Shown: positions 9,401-17,860, counted from the stretch's first letter. The stretch: 64,000 nt of DNA from an uncultured Saprospiraceae bacterium (GCA_937872385.1 CALMSO010000024.1:1-64000); one strand, 5' to 3'. Translations and numbers: made by a program. Notes: generated by a model from the sequence alone, not told the origin.

Positions 9401-11275
9401 AATCCAGTAATCACAGGCGGCGTGGGCGGCTTCCGATATAACTGGAGCAACGGCCAAACCACTGAAACAGCTAACAACCTTGCGGCTGGGCAATACACCC
9501 TTAGCGTCACCGATGCCAATAATTGCGAAGTGAGCCAAAACGCCACCGTACGCCAACCCGATGCACCGGTAAGCATGAGCTTGACCCAATCTTTTCGAGG
9601 GTGCAACGGCACGCGCGGCAATCAAGCCACGGTTGTGCCTGCAGGTGGCACCGGCACCAATTATCGCTTTCAATGGAGCAACGGACAGACGAGTGCGCTG
9701 GCCATTAATCTCGATTCCATTTCCTACCGGGTAACTGTGACCGATGAAAACGGCTGCGAAGCGGTGCAAAGCCTGCTCATGCGTGACTTGGAACCCATCC
9801 GGCCCAACATTATCATAGCGGCGCCTACTTGCAATGGCGATACCAATGGCGCGATGGGCGTCAACATCGTCACCGGTGGGGCCGGGCGCGACGAAAACGA
9901 TTATACTTTCCGCTGGAGCACCGGCCAAACCGGCAATGCAATTAATAACCTGGCTGGCGGCATCACCTACACGGTTACCGTTACTGATATTCAGGGCTGC
10001 ACCGGCATCGCTTCCAGGCTGTTAGAGCAACCACCCCGAGTTGACTTCGATGTAGTCATCACTGAGCCGCGCTGCTTTGGCGCCGATGATGGCTCAGTTC
10101 AGGTAGTCAATCTGCGTGGTCAGGGCAATACTTTCGCTTTTCAGTGGGATGCCAATGCCAAAAACCAACGTACCCAAACGGCTACCAATCTCATTGCGGG
10201 AAGCTATACCCTTACCGTCACCGATGCCCGAAACTGCCAAGGTATTAGTACAATTGCCGTACGTCAACCCACGCGTATTGAAACCGCTTTCGCTACCATT
10301 GACAACAAATGCGCTGGCGAAGATAAGGGCGCACTCACCGTAAATGCAAAAGGCGGTACGCCTGCTTATAGCTACCGCTGGTCGAATGGCGCTACCACTG
10401 CCCAACTGGCCGCCCTCACGGCTGGCGCTTACGAAGTGACCGTCACGGATGCCAATGCCTGTGTGCACACCGCCGCAGCCACCGTACGCGAACCCGCTCC
10501 GCTCAGCGCCGAACTGACCCCGACCAACACCACTTGCTATAACGACCGCGACGGAAGCATCAGAGTGGCGCCAGCAGGAGGTACCGGACCTTATAAATTC
10601 AGCCTCGACAATCGCACCTTTAGTAGCAATAGCAACTTCATTGCTCTGCAAGCCGGAGATTATAATGTGTACGTAAAAGACGCGAACAATTGTACTTTCC
10701 TCGAACGCACGGAAATACGCGAACCCCTACCCTTCCGGGTGGATGCGGGCGAGCGCTCTTACACCATCCGCTTAGGCGACAGCCTGCAACTCAATGCAAC
10801 TTCTGTCAACGGACAGGGATTTGTTTCTTACGTATGGTCAGCGCCTTACGGCAATTCGCTGAGTTGTTCGGAATGCCAGTCCGTAATTGCCAGCCCGCAG
10901 GATATGGTTATCTATGAACTATACGGCATAGACGAGCGCGGCTGCGAAGCTACAGATCGGGTGACGGTGGTAGTGCAAAAAATACGGGAAATAGCTGTAC
11001 CTACTGGCTTTACGCCCAATGATGACGGTGTCAACGACCGGCTGTTGGTGCACGGACTACCGGGCACGCGCGTCACCATGTTTCGGGTGTACGATCGCTG
11101 GGGCGAATTGCTACACGAATCTGGCGATTTTATGGTAAATGAAAAAGGTGTAGGCTGGGACGGCACTTTCCGGGGCGAACCCGCGCAGGGCGGCGTCTAC
11201 ATCTGGTATCTCGAAGTAGAATACATTGATGGCATGAAAGAAACCAAACAGGGACAAACCACCTTGATTCGATAA
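6479..11275 (+). CDS. Large secreted adhesin with CUB, PKD, P-domains, SprB repeats and type B T9SS sorting domain
   Basis: This 1598-residue cell-surface protein is probably exported by Sec and then the type IX secretion system. Order seen: signal peptide (residues 1-25); CUB-like domain (about 37-150); PKD domain (about 195-255, STFEWTFGDGS); a proprotein-convertase P-domain (about 315-465, LNGEWTISVLDLW); a second P-domain (about 575-760, TNGLWRLRVSDALG); a fibronectin-III-like segment (about 795-890); seven SprB-type repeats of about 75 residues (about 895-1440, each with CxGDxNG and YTxTVTD-like motifs). The C-terminal type B/gliding-associated domain contains IAVPTGFTPNDDGVNDRLLV. GGAG lies just before the start; an ATG two codons on (6485) is an alternative. 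The PorP/SprF gene follows, the usual partner of type B cargo. Confidence 0.9.
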   Translation: MAMTLRTKMLLIAAGWLCVCVSNAQNFPITQPNINTCGGFFVDSGGNTGGYQPNENYTTTICPDGSGGSHIQLIFSRAEVAEGDSLCFFDGNSVNAPRLSCVGDFGYQSGFIIQATAANPSGCITVTFRSDASGQGNGWSADINCIQECQSIFAQLTATTPAVSPLDTGWIDICPGDRVSFSARGLYPQNGLRYTHSDLNSTFEWTFGDGSTALGPNVSHQYRNAGGYLVQLTVTDERGCTNTNFINQRVRVAPKPTFVIGDNLPGEICSGDTISLSAAVNQIDPTAYAVSGMPNEATFQVGAVRSDSLALPDGTGAAYETSVTFQNFSPGQTVTRAEDIESICVNMEHSWLRDLEIKLICPSGQSITLHNFGGRSGGEVFLGEPIDFDGANPTPGVGYDYCWTNDATRGTWLEYANANLPRTLPSGDYRPYESFANLIGCPLNGEWTISVLDLWAIDNGFIFSWGVNFNPDLFPDLERFTPEIVDFGWQNNPTIYNYSNNNIAASPVNAGSAAYVFEVMDSFGCTFDTTINVAILPPTHPNCRDCNENLLPVRDTAICESESVAFNVAARPVSEQTTVTFESFPQYSFGFSNHPPGNPYNAPITVNSIFPNTVTNIAQQIQSVCIDLETDFLADIAVFLVSPSGQVLELTSGNGGGSDFYANTCFSPTATTPITAGTPPFTGTFRPEGNWNVFNNAPTNGLWRLRVSDALGVDDMGILKSWSITFNSTNTVQYSWAPGTALSCTNCPNPIARPTQTTTYVVTARDSYNCSASDTATIAVIRDAPAPEVTCAINTDSTGLIFNWNSVLGGTAYEVNVIRNGVPEGWQGPVSGLQYEVTNLLNGDTVTLEVRLYTGVQLADCTVETGSTTCVFLICELDVDAIVATPTACFDDNNGTATITVSGGTGNYTYLWNDPLRQIERTAIFLPAGNYTVTVTDDLRCLAVANIEVRQPDPLAIAMNVTDALCVGDANGRINPVITGGVGGFRYNWSNGQTTETANNLAAGQYTLSVTDANNCEVSQNATVRQPDAPVSMSLTQSFRGCNGTRGNQATVVPAGGTGTNYRFQWSNGQTSALAINLDSISYRVTVTDENGCEAVQSLLMRDLEPIRPNIIIAAPTCNGDTNGAMGVNIVTGGAGRDENDYTFRWSTGQTGNAINNLAGGITYTVTVTDIQGCTGIASRLLEQPPRVDFDVVITEPRCFGADDGSVQVVNLRGQGNTFAFQWDANAKNQRTQTATNLIAGSYTLTVTDARNCQGISTIAVRQPTRIETAFATIDNKCAGEDKGALTVNAKGGTPAYSYRWSNGATTAQLAALTAGAYEVTVTDANACVHTAAATVREPAPLSAELTPTNTTCYNDRDGSIRVAPAGGTGPYKFSLDNRTFSSNSNFIALQAGDYNVYVKDANNCTFLERTEIREPLPFRVDAGERSYTIRLGDSLQLNATSVNGQGFVSYVWSAPYGNSLSCSECQSVIASPQDMVIYELYGIDERGCEATDRVTVVVQKIREIAVPTGFTPNDDGVNDRLLVHGLPGTRVTMFRVYDRWGELLHESGDFMVNEKGVGWDGTFRGEPAQGGVYIWYLEVEYIDGMKETKQGQTTLIR

Positions 11276-11335
11276 AACCACTCATAACTTAACAAAACCA
11301 TTCCTTTAGTATTTTCTCAAAAACCAATTTCAGTA

Positions 11336-11361
11336 CGGGCGGAGCTTTCGGGTTCCGCCCG
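11336..11361 (+). terminator. Hairpin between adhesin and PorP genes
   Basis: CGGGCGGA (11336-11343) pairs with TCCGCCCG (11354-11361) across a 10-base loop and is followed by only a short T run (GATTTTC). It may partially terminate or process the transcript, so that the adhesin and PorP are made in different amounts. Confidence 0.5.
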
Positions 11362-11395
11362 ATTTTCCCAACAACAGTTTCAAAAAAAATCGGTT

Positions 11396-12451
11396 ATGAA
11401 AAATACCTTTACCCTTTACCTTACTGCTTTTTTGTTGTTCGCCATCGTGCAAATTGCACAAGCCCAAGATCCTCGCTTCGCACAGTTTTACGCTTCGCCA
11501 CTGAACCTCAACCCAGCTATGACTGGTGTATTTGAAGGGCAGTTTCGGGCAGTAGCCAACTACCGCGAATTGTACGGCAGCATCCTCGGCAACGAGCCAT
11601 TCCGCACGCTTTCTGCCAGTTTTGACACCCGGCAGGAACTCAACCGCACCACGCACGCGGGTTTTGGCGTCAACCTGCTGCGCGATGCAGCTGGCGTTTC
11701 CAATTTCAATCGGCAAACCGGTGCCGTAAGTGCCTCCTTAATGAAACAACTCAGCGGCAGCCGCTACCGCGCAGGCAGCCAGTTTCTCATAGCAGGAGCA
11801 CAATTAGGCGTGGGGCAACAAGACATTAACTGGAACAAACTCTGGTTTAGCAATCAATACGACGAAGTCAACGGAGCCATCAATTTTAACGACCCCAGCG
11901 GCGAAGCTTTTGTAGAAAACAGCTCCAATATGTACCTCGATTTCAATGCCGGTGCGCTCTGGTACGCCCTCTTCGACGAGCGCCAAAGCATCTATTTCGG
12001 TGCGGCCATTCATCACCTCAACAATCCGAATATTGCTTTCCTCGACCAGCAAAGCCGCCTGCCCTCGCGCTGGGTAGTACACATGGGCGGAGAGCTACCG
12101 CTCAACAACGAACTCAGCATACTGCCCGCCGTAGCCGTCATGGGGCAGGGGCCATCCATGAGTACCACGGCGGGCGCCAACTTCCGCTACACCAACCGCG
12201 AGTGGCGCGAATTAGCTATGCGCGTGGGCGCTTGGGCGCACGTCGTCAACCGACTCGATAGCGGCTTCTCGATGGACGCCATCACCGCTACGGCCATTCT
12301 CGAACTCGAAGACTGGAACCTCGGCTTCAGCTACGATATTACGACCTCCAGCCTCATCAATGCCAACAACGGCCGCGGCGCTTTTGAAGTATCCCTCATT
12401 TACATCCATCCGGCCAAAACCAGGGTACGCATGAGCTGTCCGAATTTTTAA
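11396..12451 (+). CDS. PorP/SprF family type IX secretion outer-membrane protein
   Basis: This 351-residue predicted outer-membrane beta-barrel belongs to the PorP/SprF family. Members work with the T9SS and, for SprF, are needed to put SprB on the cell surface. The signal peptide is residues 1-22, followed by the family hallmark QDPRFAQFYASPLNLNPAMT and repeated barrel strands such as IYFGAAIHHLNNPNIAF and GAFEVSLIYIHP near the end. It lies 120 bases after the SprB-repeat adhesin, the arrangement typical of type B CTD cargo with its dedicated PorP. I infer that it handles the upstream adhesin. A terminator follows at 12475. Confidence 0.9.
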   Translation: MKNTFTLYLTAFLLFAIVQIAQAQDPRFAQFYASPLNLNPAMTGVFEGQFRAVANYRELYGSILGNEPFRTLSASFDTRQELNRTTHAGFGVNLLRDAAGVSNFNRQTGAVSASLMKQLSGSRYRAGSQFLIAGAQLGVGQQDINWNKLWFSNQYDEVNGAINFNDPSGEAFVENSSNMYLDFNAGALWYALFDERQSIYFGAAIHHLNNPNIAFLDQQSRLPSRWVVHMGGELPLNNELSILPAVAVMGQGPSMSTTAGANFRYTNREWRELAMRVGAWAHVVNRLDSGFSMDAITATAILELEDWNLGFSYDITTSSLINANNGRGAFEVSLIYIHPAKTRVRMSCPNF

Positions 12452-12474
12452 AACCTCAAAAAATACCTTAGCCA

Positions 12475-12510
12475 AGCCGGAACTGCACACTGCCATTCCG
12501 GCTTTTTTTT
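12475..12510 (+). terminator. Rho-independent terminator after PorP/SprF
   Basis: AGCCGGAA (12475-12482) pairs perfectly with TTCCGGCT (12496-12503) over a 13-base loop and runs into eight Ts. It ends the adhesin-PorP transcript. Confidence 0.88.
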
Positions 12511-12594
12511 ATAGTAAAAAATAACCGGCGCATAGCAAAAAGCCCCTGCAAAAACGTATTTTTACCCCGGACGCCGCTAAAATTGCCTAACCAA

Positions 12595-13068
12595 ATGCCT
12601 AAAATCGCTGTTTTTCCTGGTTCTTTCGATCCAATTACGATCGGTCACGTCGAAATTGTCAAACGCGCCCTGCCGCTGTTCGATACCATTTATGTGGCCA
12701 TCGGGGTGAATTCGCAGAAAAAAACCTTATTTAGCCTTGAGCAGCGCATCGCCTGGCTGAAGGATGTCTTCGCCGAAGAACCTAAGGTAGTGGTAGATCA
12801 TTTTGAAAACCTGACAGCGCATTATTGCCTCCGCATCGGAGCGCAATATTTAGTGCGGGGGCTGCGCAACGCTTCTGATTTCGATTACGAAAAAACCATT
12901 TCACAGCTCAACCACATCGTGGGCGAAGGCATCGAAACACTCTTTCTCATCAGCCAGCCGGGCTATTCGCACATCAGTTCTACCATTGTACGAGAAATCA
13001 TTAAGGGCAAGGGTGATGCTTCGCCTTTTTTACCAGAAACGGTGCGCATTAACGGATGGGAAGGGTGA
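12595..13068 (+). CDS. coaD: Phosphopantetheine adenylyltransferase
   Basis: CoaD (157 residues) transfers AMP from ATP to 4'-phosphopantetheine, the penultimate step of coenzyme A synthesis in the cytoplasm. It has the nucleotidyltransferase motif IAVFPGSFDPITIGHVEI at the N-terminus, LVRGLRNASDFDYE in the middle and ISSTIVREI near the end, and the length is typical. The ATG at 12595 is used because it puts the motif at the usual distance. An in-frame TTG at 12583 would add four residues. Upstream, TATTTTTA at about 12559 is one base away from the -7 consensus. The gene is separated from PorP by a terminator. Confidence 0.95.
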   Translation: MPKIAVFPGSFDPITIGHVEIVKRALPLFDTIYVAIGVNSQKKTLFSLEQRIAWLKDVFAEEPKVVVDHFENLTAHYCLRIGAQYLVRGLRNASDFDYEKTISQLNHIVGEGIETLFLISQPGYSHISSTIVREIIKGKGDASPFLPETVRINGWEG

Positions 13069-13142
13069 TGTAATTGCCAATTTTATAGCCGATTAAATAT
13101 TTCAAATTTGATATTTTTACGAATATTGCCAACCATACAATT

Positions 13143-13799
13143 ATGCAAGCAGCGCTCAGCTTTCTGAAAGATTTATCGAAAAATAATAATCGCGAATGGT
13201 TTCATGAGCATAAAAAACGCTACGAACAAGCGCTGAAAAAGCCTTTTGAAAACCTGATAGCGCAGCTCATTGAAGCCGTACAACAAGTGGACAGCGCGCT
13301 GCTGCTACTGCCCAAACAGGCTATTTTTAGGATACACCGCGACACGCGCTTTTCTAAAGACAAAACGCCTTACAAGACCCACGTATCGGCTATCATTGTG
13401 CCCGGCGGCACCAAAAATAAAGAAACGCCGGGTTTTTACATCCAGCTCGAACCCGGCATGCTGATGTTGGGCGGTGGCGCTTATTTTCTGGAGGGTACTT
13501 CTTTATATAAAGTACGGCAATTTATTATGCAAAATCCGGAAGATTTTAACACAGTTATTCACTATCCTGATTTTATTACTAAATACGAGACCCTGCAAGG
13601 CGAGCGCAACAAACGGCTGTCGCCGGAATTTGTAGAAGCCGCTGTTGACCAGCCTTTATTATACAACAAGCAGTTTTATTACATGGCCGAACTTGACCCG
13701 CAGCATATACTCCGCACCGATGTAATTCACTTCATTATGGAATATTATCATGCTGCAAAACCGGTAAATGATTTTTTGATAGCAGCACTGCGCAATTAG
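13143..13799 (+). CDS. DUF2461 family protein
   Basis: This 218-residue cytoplasmic protein matches the DUF2461 (TIGR02453) family, whose function is not established. Recognisable segments are LSKNNNREWFHEHKKRYEQA (about residues 10-30), FRIHRDTRFSKDKTPYKTH (about 60-80) and GFYIQLEPGMLMLGGGAY (about 97-115). It starts 74 bases after coaD on the same strand and ends 14 bases from the convergent TonB receptor. Neither the sequence nor the neighbours suggest a pathway. Confidence 0.85.
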   Translation: MQAALSFLKDLSKNNNREWFHEHKKRYEQALKKPFENLIAQLIEAVQQVDSALLLLPKQAIFRIHRDTRFSKDKTPYKTHVSAIIVPGGTKNKETPGFYIQLEPGMLMLGGGAYFLEGTSLYKVRQFIMQNPEDFNTVIHYPDFITKYETLQGERNKRLSPEFVEAAVDQPLLYNKQFYYMAELDPQHILRTDVIHFIMEYYHAAKPVNDFLIAALRN

Positions 13800-13813
13800 G
13801 TAATTATTTCTTT

Positions 13814-16195
13814 TTACTGAAAACCTAACTGCACGCCCATGAACGCCGTGCGCGGCCGCGCCGGGCCATAGATGTAATTAGCGTCGCGCTCGGGCCCGAG
13901 GTCAAAATCGCGCTGGTAGCTATTGAAAATGTTTTGTACGCCAGCAAACAGCCTGATTTTCAGTTGTTTACTCACTGGAATCTGGTAGGAGGCTTTGAAA
14001 TTGAGTTCAAAAAACGTCGGCGTCCGTTCAATAATGGTATATTCTGTATCGGGATCAATAACGTGGGGCACATCCATCGTGCCGGTATAAATACCTGATA
14101 ATGAGCAATCAAAGCGTTTCACTGGCGTCCAATTGGTGGTAAAAAAGCCATAGGCGCGCGGGGTACGCAGCAGATTTTGGGTAGTGATCACGCTGTCTTG
14201 ATTGCCCTCGGTGATTACTTCGGGCGTCCAAATGTCTTCGGGATTGTCGTAGCGGGCAGCTTGCAGGGTAGCGCCCATTTGCACCATCATTTTACTAGAA
14301 AAAGCCAAATTCACTTCGGCATTAAGTCCACTCACTACCGCGCCGCCGCCGTTGCGTTTGGTCAGTACCGCTATGCCGCTTGGCAGCCCGGTTTGCTCGG
14401 CAGTAATGAAAGGATTATCGAGTCGGGTGTAAAAGCCATCCAGCACAAAATTGGACTCAAAACGGCCGCGCCGCCAGGTATAATCGAGTGAAGTATTGAA
14501 ACTGTTGGAACGCTCGGTCACCAAATCCGGGTCGAGCCGGGTGAAAACTGCTGCACCACCGATAATCGTAATGTGCAAATCCTCGTCGAAAGCCTGCGGG
14601 GCGCGGTAGCCCTGCGCAAAGGATGCCCGCAGCCGAAGGTTGGATTGCAGCTCGTACATGGCCGTCAGGCGCGGCACCAACACCTGAAAAATGCGGTTAT
14701 TGCCCAATTGTTCTTCACCCAATTCATACACGCCGCGCACGCGCACCCGATCGTAGCGCCCGCCCGCCAGCAGCGACCATTTCGCGGTCGGTTTCCATTG
14801 CAGCTGTGCATAGTTGCCCAAAGTGCCCACCCGTTGGTCAATAGCGCGGCCGTAGCCGGGCATCTCGTCTTGCACATCATTGTATTGCCATTCGCTGCCG
14901 GCGGTGAGGAGCCAGTGCTCGTTTACATCAAAATTGTATTGCAAGCCGTTTACTAAGGCCAAGTCGCGGGATTGCCCGTAGGCATTGAGCGCCAGCAGGT
15001 CGCCTTCGGTGAGGGCATCGCCCGGCTCCATGATGCGCCCGCCGCCACCGTAGTAGCTCTGGCGATTGGTGTGCTGCGCCGAAGTGTAAAGCGCGTACTT
15101 GTGGCGATAATCTTTGGAAAAACGCTCGTACGACAAGCCGCCGCCGATGATTTTATGATCCAATTGCTCGGTGATGTCGGTCTGATGCGGGGGCAAGTGA
15201 AAATTATTTCCACCACGGCGAAACTCGCTGATATTGAACAAGTTAAGTTTGATTTTGCTGCGCTCGTCGGGTTTGTAAAACGCATCGAACCCAAAGGTCG
15301 TATTCGCTATTTTGGTAATTTCCGAAAAGCCGTCGCCATTGGCATCCCAGGGCGTTCGGTTGCGATTGTAAGCATAAAAACTCAGTCCTTTGTCCAATTC
15401 ATCACTTACAATATTGCCGTTGATAGCCGTCGTCCAGTCCGGTGTTGCCAAGTTGGTAGCTGCATAGTTCGTGCTGATTTCAAACGAGTTAAATATAGGT
15501 TCTTTTGTTATAATATTCACTGTACCCGCAATGGCATTGCCCCCGTAAAGCGCCGAGCCACCGCCGCGCACCACTTCCACCCGATCAATCATATTGGCAG
15601 GAATCATCTCTAAGCCGTACACTCCGGCCAGCGCCGAAAAAACCGGGCGACTATTGATGAGCACCTGCGTGTAGGGCCCCTCCAATCCGTTCATACGCAA
15701 TTGCGTGAAGCCGCAGTTTTGGCAGTTATTTTCCAAGCGTAGCCCCGGCGAAAAACTCAGCCCTTCCGACAGGCTCAAGGACTGCGTGCGCTCAAAAATA
15801 CGGTCGTTGATGCGATGCACCATCACCGGCGCCTGGTGCATCGGCACGGTATTGCGCGTAGCCGACACGACCACTTGCTCCAACCCCAGAACGTCAGGTA
15901 ATAACTTGATATTCAATGATTTATCTTCGTCGGCAACAAAACTAAGCCGCTGCTCCTGCGTCCGGTAGCCAAGGTAGCTGATGCGCACCGTCCACTCGCC
16001 GGGTGGGATACCCTCCATCATGTAATCGCCATTTTTATCCGCAATGGTACCCCGATTCGCGTTCAACAACACAATGCTGGCGCCCGGTAGCGGCTCACTA
16101 TTGTCTTTTACTGTGCCGCGCAAGGTAGCCGTTTGAGCGCTCAAATGCATCAGGCAAGCCCAAAAAAACAAACCGACAAGGTATAATCTTTTCAT
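13814..16195 (-). CDS. TonB-dependent receptor, possibly metal-related
   Basis: This 793-residue outer-membrane TonB-dependent receptor has a signal peptide (1-20) and a carboxypeptidase-like domain (about 21-108, GTVKDNSEPLPGASIVLLNA). A plug (about 125-235) contains RMNGLEGPYTQVLINSRPVF and VVRGGGSALYGGNAIAGTVN. A barrel ends in AFMGVQLGFQ. The sequence ENNCQNCGF at about residues 153-161 puts a CxxC in the plug, so metal contact is possible. A complete promoter and a perfect 7-1-7 palindrome lie upstream, suggesting control by a dimeric repressor, perhaps of the Fur superfamily. A DoxX-like gene lies upstream with its own promoter and terminator. The substrate (siderophore, haem, metal or cobalamin) is not determined. 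Confidence 0.88.
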   Translation of the reverse strand: MKRLYLVGLFFWACLMHLSAQTATLRGTVKDNSEPLPGASIVLLNANRGTIADKNGDYMMEGIPPGEWTVRISYLGYRTQEQRLSFVADEDKSLNIKLLPDVLGLEQVVVSATRNTVPMHQAPVMVHRINDRIFERTQSLSLSEGLSFSPGLRLENNCQNCGFTQLRMNGLEGPYTQVLINSRPVFSALAGVYGLEMIPANMIDRVEVVRGGGSALYGGNAIAGTVNIITKEPIFNSFEISTNYAATNLATPDWTTAINGNIVSDELDKGLSFYAYNRNRTPWDANGDGFSEITKIANTTFGFDAFYKPDERSKIKLNLFNISEFRRGGNNFHLPPHQTDITEQLDHKIIGGGLSYERFSKDYRHKYALYTSAQHTNRQSYYGGGGRIMEPGDALTEGDLLALNAYGQSRDLALVNGLQYNFDVNEHWLLTAGSEWQYNDVQDEMPGYGRAIDQRVGTLGNYAQLQWKPTAKWSLLAGGRYDRVRVRGVYELGEEQLGNNRIFQVLVPRLTAMYELQSNLRLRASFAQGYRAPQAFDEDLHITIIGGAAVFTRLDPDLVTERSNSFNTSLDYTWRRGRFESNFVLDGFYTRLDNPFITAEQTGLPSGIAVLTKRNGGGAVVSGLNAEVNLAFSSKMMVQMGATLQAARYDNPEDIWTPEVITEGNQDSVITTQNLLRTPRAYGFFTTNWTPVKRFDCSLSGIYTGTMDVPHVIDPDTEYTIIERTPTFFELNFKASYQIPVSKQLKIRLFAGVQNIFNSYQRDFDLGPERDANYIYGPARPRTAFMGVQLGFQ

Positions 16196-16212
16196 TTTGA
16201 TGCTTTTATTTG

Positions 16213-16243
16213 CAAATTTAGCTCACAAAATTTTAAATTCAAA
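16213..16243 (-). promoter_or_regulatory. Complete Bacteroidota promoter of the TonB receptor
   Basis: On the minus strand, TTTG (16243-16240), exactly 19 bases, then TAAATTTG (16220-16213). This matches the -33/-7 consensus TTTG-N19-TAnnTTTG. The start codon is 18 bases downstream of the -7 element. Confidence 0.75.
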
Positions 16244-16290
16244 ATGTTTTGAAAAATATTTTAGGCAAGACTAAAAATCAGTAATAAAAA

Positions 16291-16305
16291 TGCAACAATG
16301 TTGCA
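16291..16305. promoter_or_regulatory. Perfect 7-1-7 palindrome, candidate operator
   Basis: TGCAACAATGTTGCA is a perfect inverted repeat with one central base. It lies 48 bases upstream of the -33 box of the TonB receptor. The 7-1-7 geometry is that of Fur-family sites, but the sequence is not the classical Fur box. I saw no second copy in the window. Confidence 0.45.
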
Positions 16306-16352
16306 AAAATAGAAAATAAATGCTTAATCCTCTGAAAAAGCATCTGCAGGCA

Positions 16353-16399
16353 CAAAAAAAATCCGCGCTGCCACATCAAAGGGATGCGCAACGCGGATT
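16353..16399 (-). terminator. Terminator of the DoxX-like gene
   Basis: On the minus strand, AATCCGCG (16399-16392) pairs with CGCGGATT (16367-16360) over a 24-base loop and runs straight into eight Ts. It lies about 90 bases after the DoxX-like stop and before the TonB receptor promoter. Confidence 0.75.
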
Positions 16400-16488
16400 G
16401 TACAATGCTATTTGCTATTCGCTTTTGAAAATATAAGCGCATGCCGTACATTTCATACTGGGGTTTGCAAATGTTCCTTTCTGGAAGC

Positions 16489-16893
16489 TCACTTTGCAAA
16501 CAACACTTTCCACTTGTTGGCCATTAGGGCGATGAGCAGGATGTTGCCCAGCAGCGGAATGCCAGATTCTACTAATTCCTCTGACCGATTGTCAAGAAAA
16601 AAGTGAATCATGAAAATATTGAAAATAACCGGCAGTAGCAACACTGCGCCCAGCAGCCGCGTACGCGGCACGAGCAGCAGCACTCCACTCAGTATCTGCA
16701 AGGCGCCGACCATTTTTAAAAATCCGGCATTGCAAAAAGCGGTAATTACATTGATATAATCTTGTGGAATGGGCGAATCGGCAGGATACACCTTGCAAGC
16801 GCCGAGCCAGTGTTTGGTCAGCCCTTTGTAAATAAAAAAAGCCGCCAGCGCTATGCTGATTAGCCACAATAGAATAGTTTGGATGTTTTTCAT
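16489..16893 (-). CDS. DoxX-like small membrane protein
   Basis: This 134-residue protein has four hydrophobic segments (about 4-22, 50-72, 78-98 and 110-128), like the DoxX/MauE group of small integral membrane proteins. The tract FLKMVGALQILSGVLLLVP fits the DoxX pattern. One cysteine lies in the first loop (GACKVYP) and another in AFCNAG, but there is no CxxC. DoxX proteins are linked to redox balance or quinone chemistry in some bacteria, but no function can be assigned here. It has its own promoter (16936) and terminator (16353), so it is a single-gene unit. Confidence 0.7.
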   Translation of the reverse strand: MKNIQTILLWLISIALAAFFIYKGLTKHWLGACKVYPADSPIPQDYINVITAFCNAGFLKMVGALQILSGVLLLVPRTRLLGAVLLLPVIFNIFMIHFFLDNRSEELVESGIPLLGNILLIALMANKWKVLFAK

Positions 16894-16935
16894 TTTGAAA
16901 AATGCATTAGTTGTTTAGACAAATTCTAAAAAAAG

Positions 16936-16966
16936 CAAAGATAATGCAGCCTGCCAGAACCTGCAA
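16936..16966 (-). promoter_or_regulatory. Promoter of the DoxX-like gene
   Basis: On the minus strand TTG (16966-16964) is followed after 20 bases by TATCTTTG (16943-16936), fitting the Bacteroidota -33/-7 pattern. The start codon is about 42 bases further on. Confidence 0.6.
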
Positions 16967-17070
16967 TCACAAAATTCAGGAGGGTTGCTACCCTGTTTTA
17001 GGTATCCATAGGTGAGGCTTTGGAAAATGTAAATTTCCGCAGAAACTACCCGAAATATCTCTCAGATACT

Positions 17071-17078
17071 TAGCTTTG
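17071..17078 (+). promoter_or_regulatory. -7 element TAGCTTTG before the FkbM gene
   Basis: TAGCTTTG fits TAnnTTTG and ends 17 bases before the ATG at 17096. No -33 box was seen. Confidence 0.55.
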
Positions 17079-17095
17079 GGGCAAATTTTGACTAC

Positions 17096-17860
17096 ATGAA
17101 CCTGTTGCAACGCCTGCTCCAGTCCAAATCAATTGAGCGCGCCAAGCGTTTTTGGGGCAAGAAAACCGGATTTTACTTGCGGCTCAAGCGCTTCACGCCC
17201 TCGGCCAGCGAAGATATGCGCAATGCTATGTTGCTACAAGGGCAGGGCATCACGCACGTCATTGACATCGGCGCGAACACCGGCCAGTTTGCCGAATCGC
17301 TTTACGACTTTGGCTACCGGGGGCAAGTCATTTCCTTTGAGCCGGTGCGCAAGGTGCACGAAGCACTACAAAAACGAGCGCAGCGCTATCCGCAGTGGCA
17401 AGTGGCCGAGCGCTGCGCGATTGGCAGCCACGATGGCGAAATTGATATTCATGTGTCGGAAGACACGGTTTTCAGCTCGGTGCTGCCCATCAAAGATAGC
17501 TACGTGGCCCACAACCGCAAATCGCGCATTGTAGGTAAAGAAAAAACGCCGATTTACAAGTTAGATACCATTATCCCAGAATACATTCCGGAGGCAGAGG
17601 CCCGCATTTTGCTGAAAATTGACACACAAGGCTACGAAAAAGAAGTGCTTGACGGTGCCCCCGACACCCTCCGGCGCGCGCAGGGCCTGAAAATTGAAAT
17701 CCCGCTGTATGCTATTTATGAGCACACGCAGTTCGCTTTTTATGATATTTTGAAAATAACTCAGGAATTACACCTCCAGCCCTACAGCTTTCATGTAGAA
17801 GGCGTGGATCTGAATACCGGGCGGGTGAATACGATTGACGGGCTGTTTTTCAAGGAATAA
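17096..17860 (+). CDS. FkbM family methyltransferase
   Basis: This 254-residue SAM-dependent O-methyltransferase belongs to the FkbM group, whose members often methylate sugars in surface polysaccharides or natural products. The SAM-binding motif is THVIDIGANTGQFAESLYDF (about residues 57-76), followed by VISFEPVRKVHEAL, then LLKIDTQGYEKEVLDGA (about 176-192), and the family's conserved end LNTGRVNTIDGLFFKE. No signal peptide is present. It sits 6 bases upstream of a family 2 glycosyltransferase, so the two are surely co-transcribed and probably decorate the same glycan. The acceptor is unknown. Confidence 0.88.
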   Translation: MNLLQRLLQSKSIERAKRFWGKKTGFYLRLKRFTPSASEDMRNAMLLQGQGITHVIDIGANTGQFAESLYDFGYRGQVISFEPVRKVHEALQKRAQRYPQWQVAERCAIGSHDGEIDIHVSEDTVFSSVLPIKDSYVAHNRKSRIVGKEKTPIYKLDTIIPEYIPEAEARILLKIDTQGYEKEVLDGAPDTLRRAQGLKIEIPLYAIYEHTQFAFYDILKITQELHLQPYSFHVEGVDLNTGRVNTIDGLFFKE

